Shown here in pieces: positions 5,050-5,725 of a stretch of DNA of 5,725 bases. The DNA is from an uncultured bacterium (GTDB lineage Bacteria > Bacillota > Clostridia > Lachnospirales > Lachnospiraceae). The stretch's first letter is position 1, and every line of letters starts with the position of its first letter. A model generated the notes under the pieces. It was given only the letters and a program-made list of their open reading frames with translations. It did not search any database and was not told where the DNA came from. The stretch covers positions 1-5,725 of the forward strand of contig CALBJL010000243.1 in assembly GCA_937893485.1 (NCBI GenBank), given 5' to 3'. The position numbers and the translations under genes were made by a program.

Positions 5050-5725
5050 TTATGACACGGTAATCGTAAAACTATAAGATTTCTTCTCTCCCGGTTCCGC
5101 GAACTGTACGTTGCGCTTCTCCTCGAACTGGTCGCCCTCATCACTGCAGGTAGACAGTCCCAGCCACGGCTCGATCGCTAAAAACGGTCCCTTGTTTGCG
5201 GTCGTCCAGAGGATCAGATACGGGAACTGTGCAAAATCGATCTGTACGCTGTGGTCATGCTTATCGCTCGCCAGCCTGACGCTGCGTGAAGCCAGCTCAT
5301 CAAACGTGATCGCATCCTTTGCAAATAGGTCAAAGCTCAAGGGCAGGCGTTTCGTGTGATCCAGACACGCACTGCGGTTTTGCAGGTTCAGCAGACCGCT
5401 TTCCGTCAACTGCTCAGGAACGGTGCAGGTCTCCTCCTTCTCAAACTCGACATAGTAATCGCTGTAGTCATCGCCCGCAACGATCGGACAGTTGAATGCC
5501 GGATGTCCGCCAACGAAAAACGGCATAGTCTCCCCACCCAGATTTTCTACCGTAAATGTCTGACGCACGCTCGCTCCATCCAGCTCATAGGTCACAGCCA
5601 GCTTTGCCGCATACGGAAACAGCTCCTGCATCTCCTCGTCACTCGTGATCGCCAGAGTGATCGAATGCATTGACTGCTGCTCACAGGTGAACTCCCTGCC
5701 GCGGACGATTCCGTGACGGTTCATA
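5050..5725 (-). CDS. aldose 1-epimerase family protein (GalM/LacX-like), 5' end outside the window
   Basis: The visible 224 residues form the C-terminal three quarters of a galactose mutarotase-like beta-sandwich enzyme, usually about 290-300 residues. The family interconverts alpha and beta anomers of aldoses in the cytoplasm. Numbered from the methionine at 5724, landmarks are H4 in RHGIVRGREF (family H-G-x-x-R motif), H74 in VGGHPAFNCP (catalytic His region), LDHTKRLPLSFDLFAKDAIT (121-140), FPYLILWT (167-174) and E185 in FLAIEPWLGLST, the position of the catalytic Glu. That methionine is at the very edge and sits where family members have an internal residue, about 60-70 residues into the protein, so the true start lies outside. 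The stop is TAA at 5050-5052. It is codirectional with the mrp operon but separated by 197 bases containing a promoter candidate, and a functional link is not evident. Substrate is unknown; the LacX/YeaD-like subgroup is likelier than classical GalM. Confidence 0.9.
   Translation of the reverse strand, partial: MNRHGIVRGREFTCEQQSMHSITLAITSDEEMQELFPYAAKLAVTYELDGASVRQTFTVENLGGETMPFFVGGHPAFNCPIVAGDDYSDYYVEFEKEETCTVPEQLTESGLLNLQNRSACLDHTKRLPLSFDLFAKDAITFDELASRSVRLASDKHDHSVQIDFAQFPYLILWTTANKGPFLAIEPWLGLSTCSDEGDQFEEKRNVQFAEPGEKKSYSFTITVS

Noticed and set aside
5722..5724. ATG at the right edge as the true epimerase start
   Set aside because: The residues that follow (RHGIVRGREF) match an internal conserved motif normally some 60-70 residues into the protein, so the gene most likely continues beyond the window.

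Overview
The window carries most of an Mrp/Mbh-type multi-subunit cation/proton antiporter operon, read entirely on the minus strand (right to left), behind the 3' part of an unrelated sugar-epimerase gene on the same strand. Strong GGAGG-type ribosome binding sites, all-ATG starts, roughly balanced base composition and the protein character suggest a Gram-positive anaerobe of the Clostridia, Lachnospiraceae-like. That placement is an inference from style, not from a search.

Layout from right to left. 5725-5050 is the C-terminal three quarters of an aldose 1-epimerase (GalM/LacX-like), with its start outside the window. 5049-4855 is a 195-base intergenic region. It holds a sigma-70/A-like promoter candidate (TGGACT-17-TATACT), three TTTGT words spaced exactly 13 bases apart just upstream of the -35, a dyad over the -10, and a small hairpin in the leader. 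Then come seven complete, tightly packed genes: mrpE (4854-4396), mrpF (4392-4036), mrpG (4049-3654), an MbhD/DUF4040 protein (3670-3389), an MbhE-MrpB fusion (3396-2434), mrpC (2432-2055) and mrpD (2054-537). An eighth gene (509 to beyond base 1) encodes a second NuoL/M/MrpD-like channel subunit and runs off the left edge.

How the genes work together. In Mrp antiporters and the related Mbh/Mbs/complex I family, MrpD-like subunits carry the ion-translocating Glu/Lys machinery. MrpC is NuoK-like, MbhD and MbhE resemble NuoJ-like pieces normally found at the C-terminus of MrpA, and MrpB, E, F and G are small membrane subunits needed for assembly and for the cation path. The order E-F-G-MbhD-MbhE/B-C-D-D' is the Mbh/Mbx order, not the classical Bacillus mrpABCDEFG order. 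No MrpA with its NuoL-like domain is present in the visible part. The second antiporter-like subunit on the left could fill that role, or could be the H' copy of an Mbx/Mbs-like complex. Whether oxidoreductase or hydrogenase subunits follow cannot be decided from this window.

Main points of interest: the rearranged MrpA/MrpB domains, including a His/Glu-rich N-terminal extension; a second antiporter subunit that seems to lack the first two membrane helices of its family; a chain of overlapping genes whose ribosome binding sites are translated as the C-terminal residues of the preceding protein; and the phased repeats at the promoter. No RNA gene, mobile element, CRISPR array or clear intrinsic terminator was seen.
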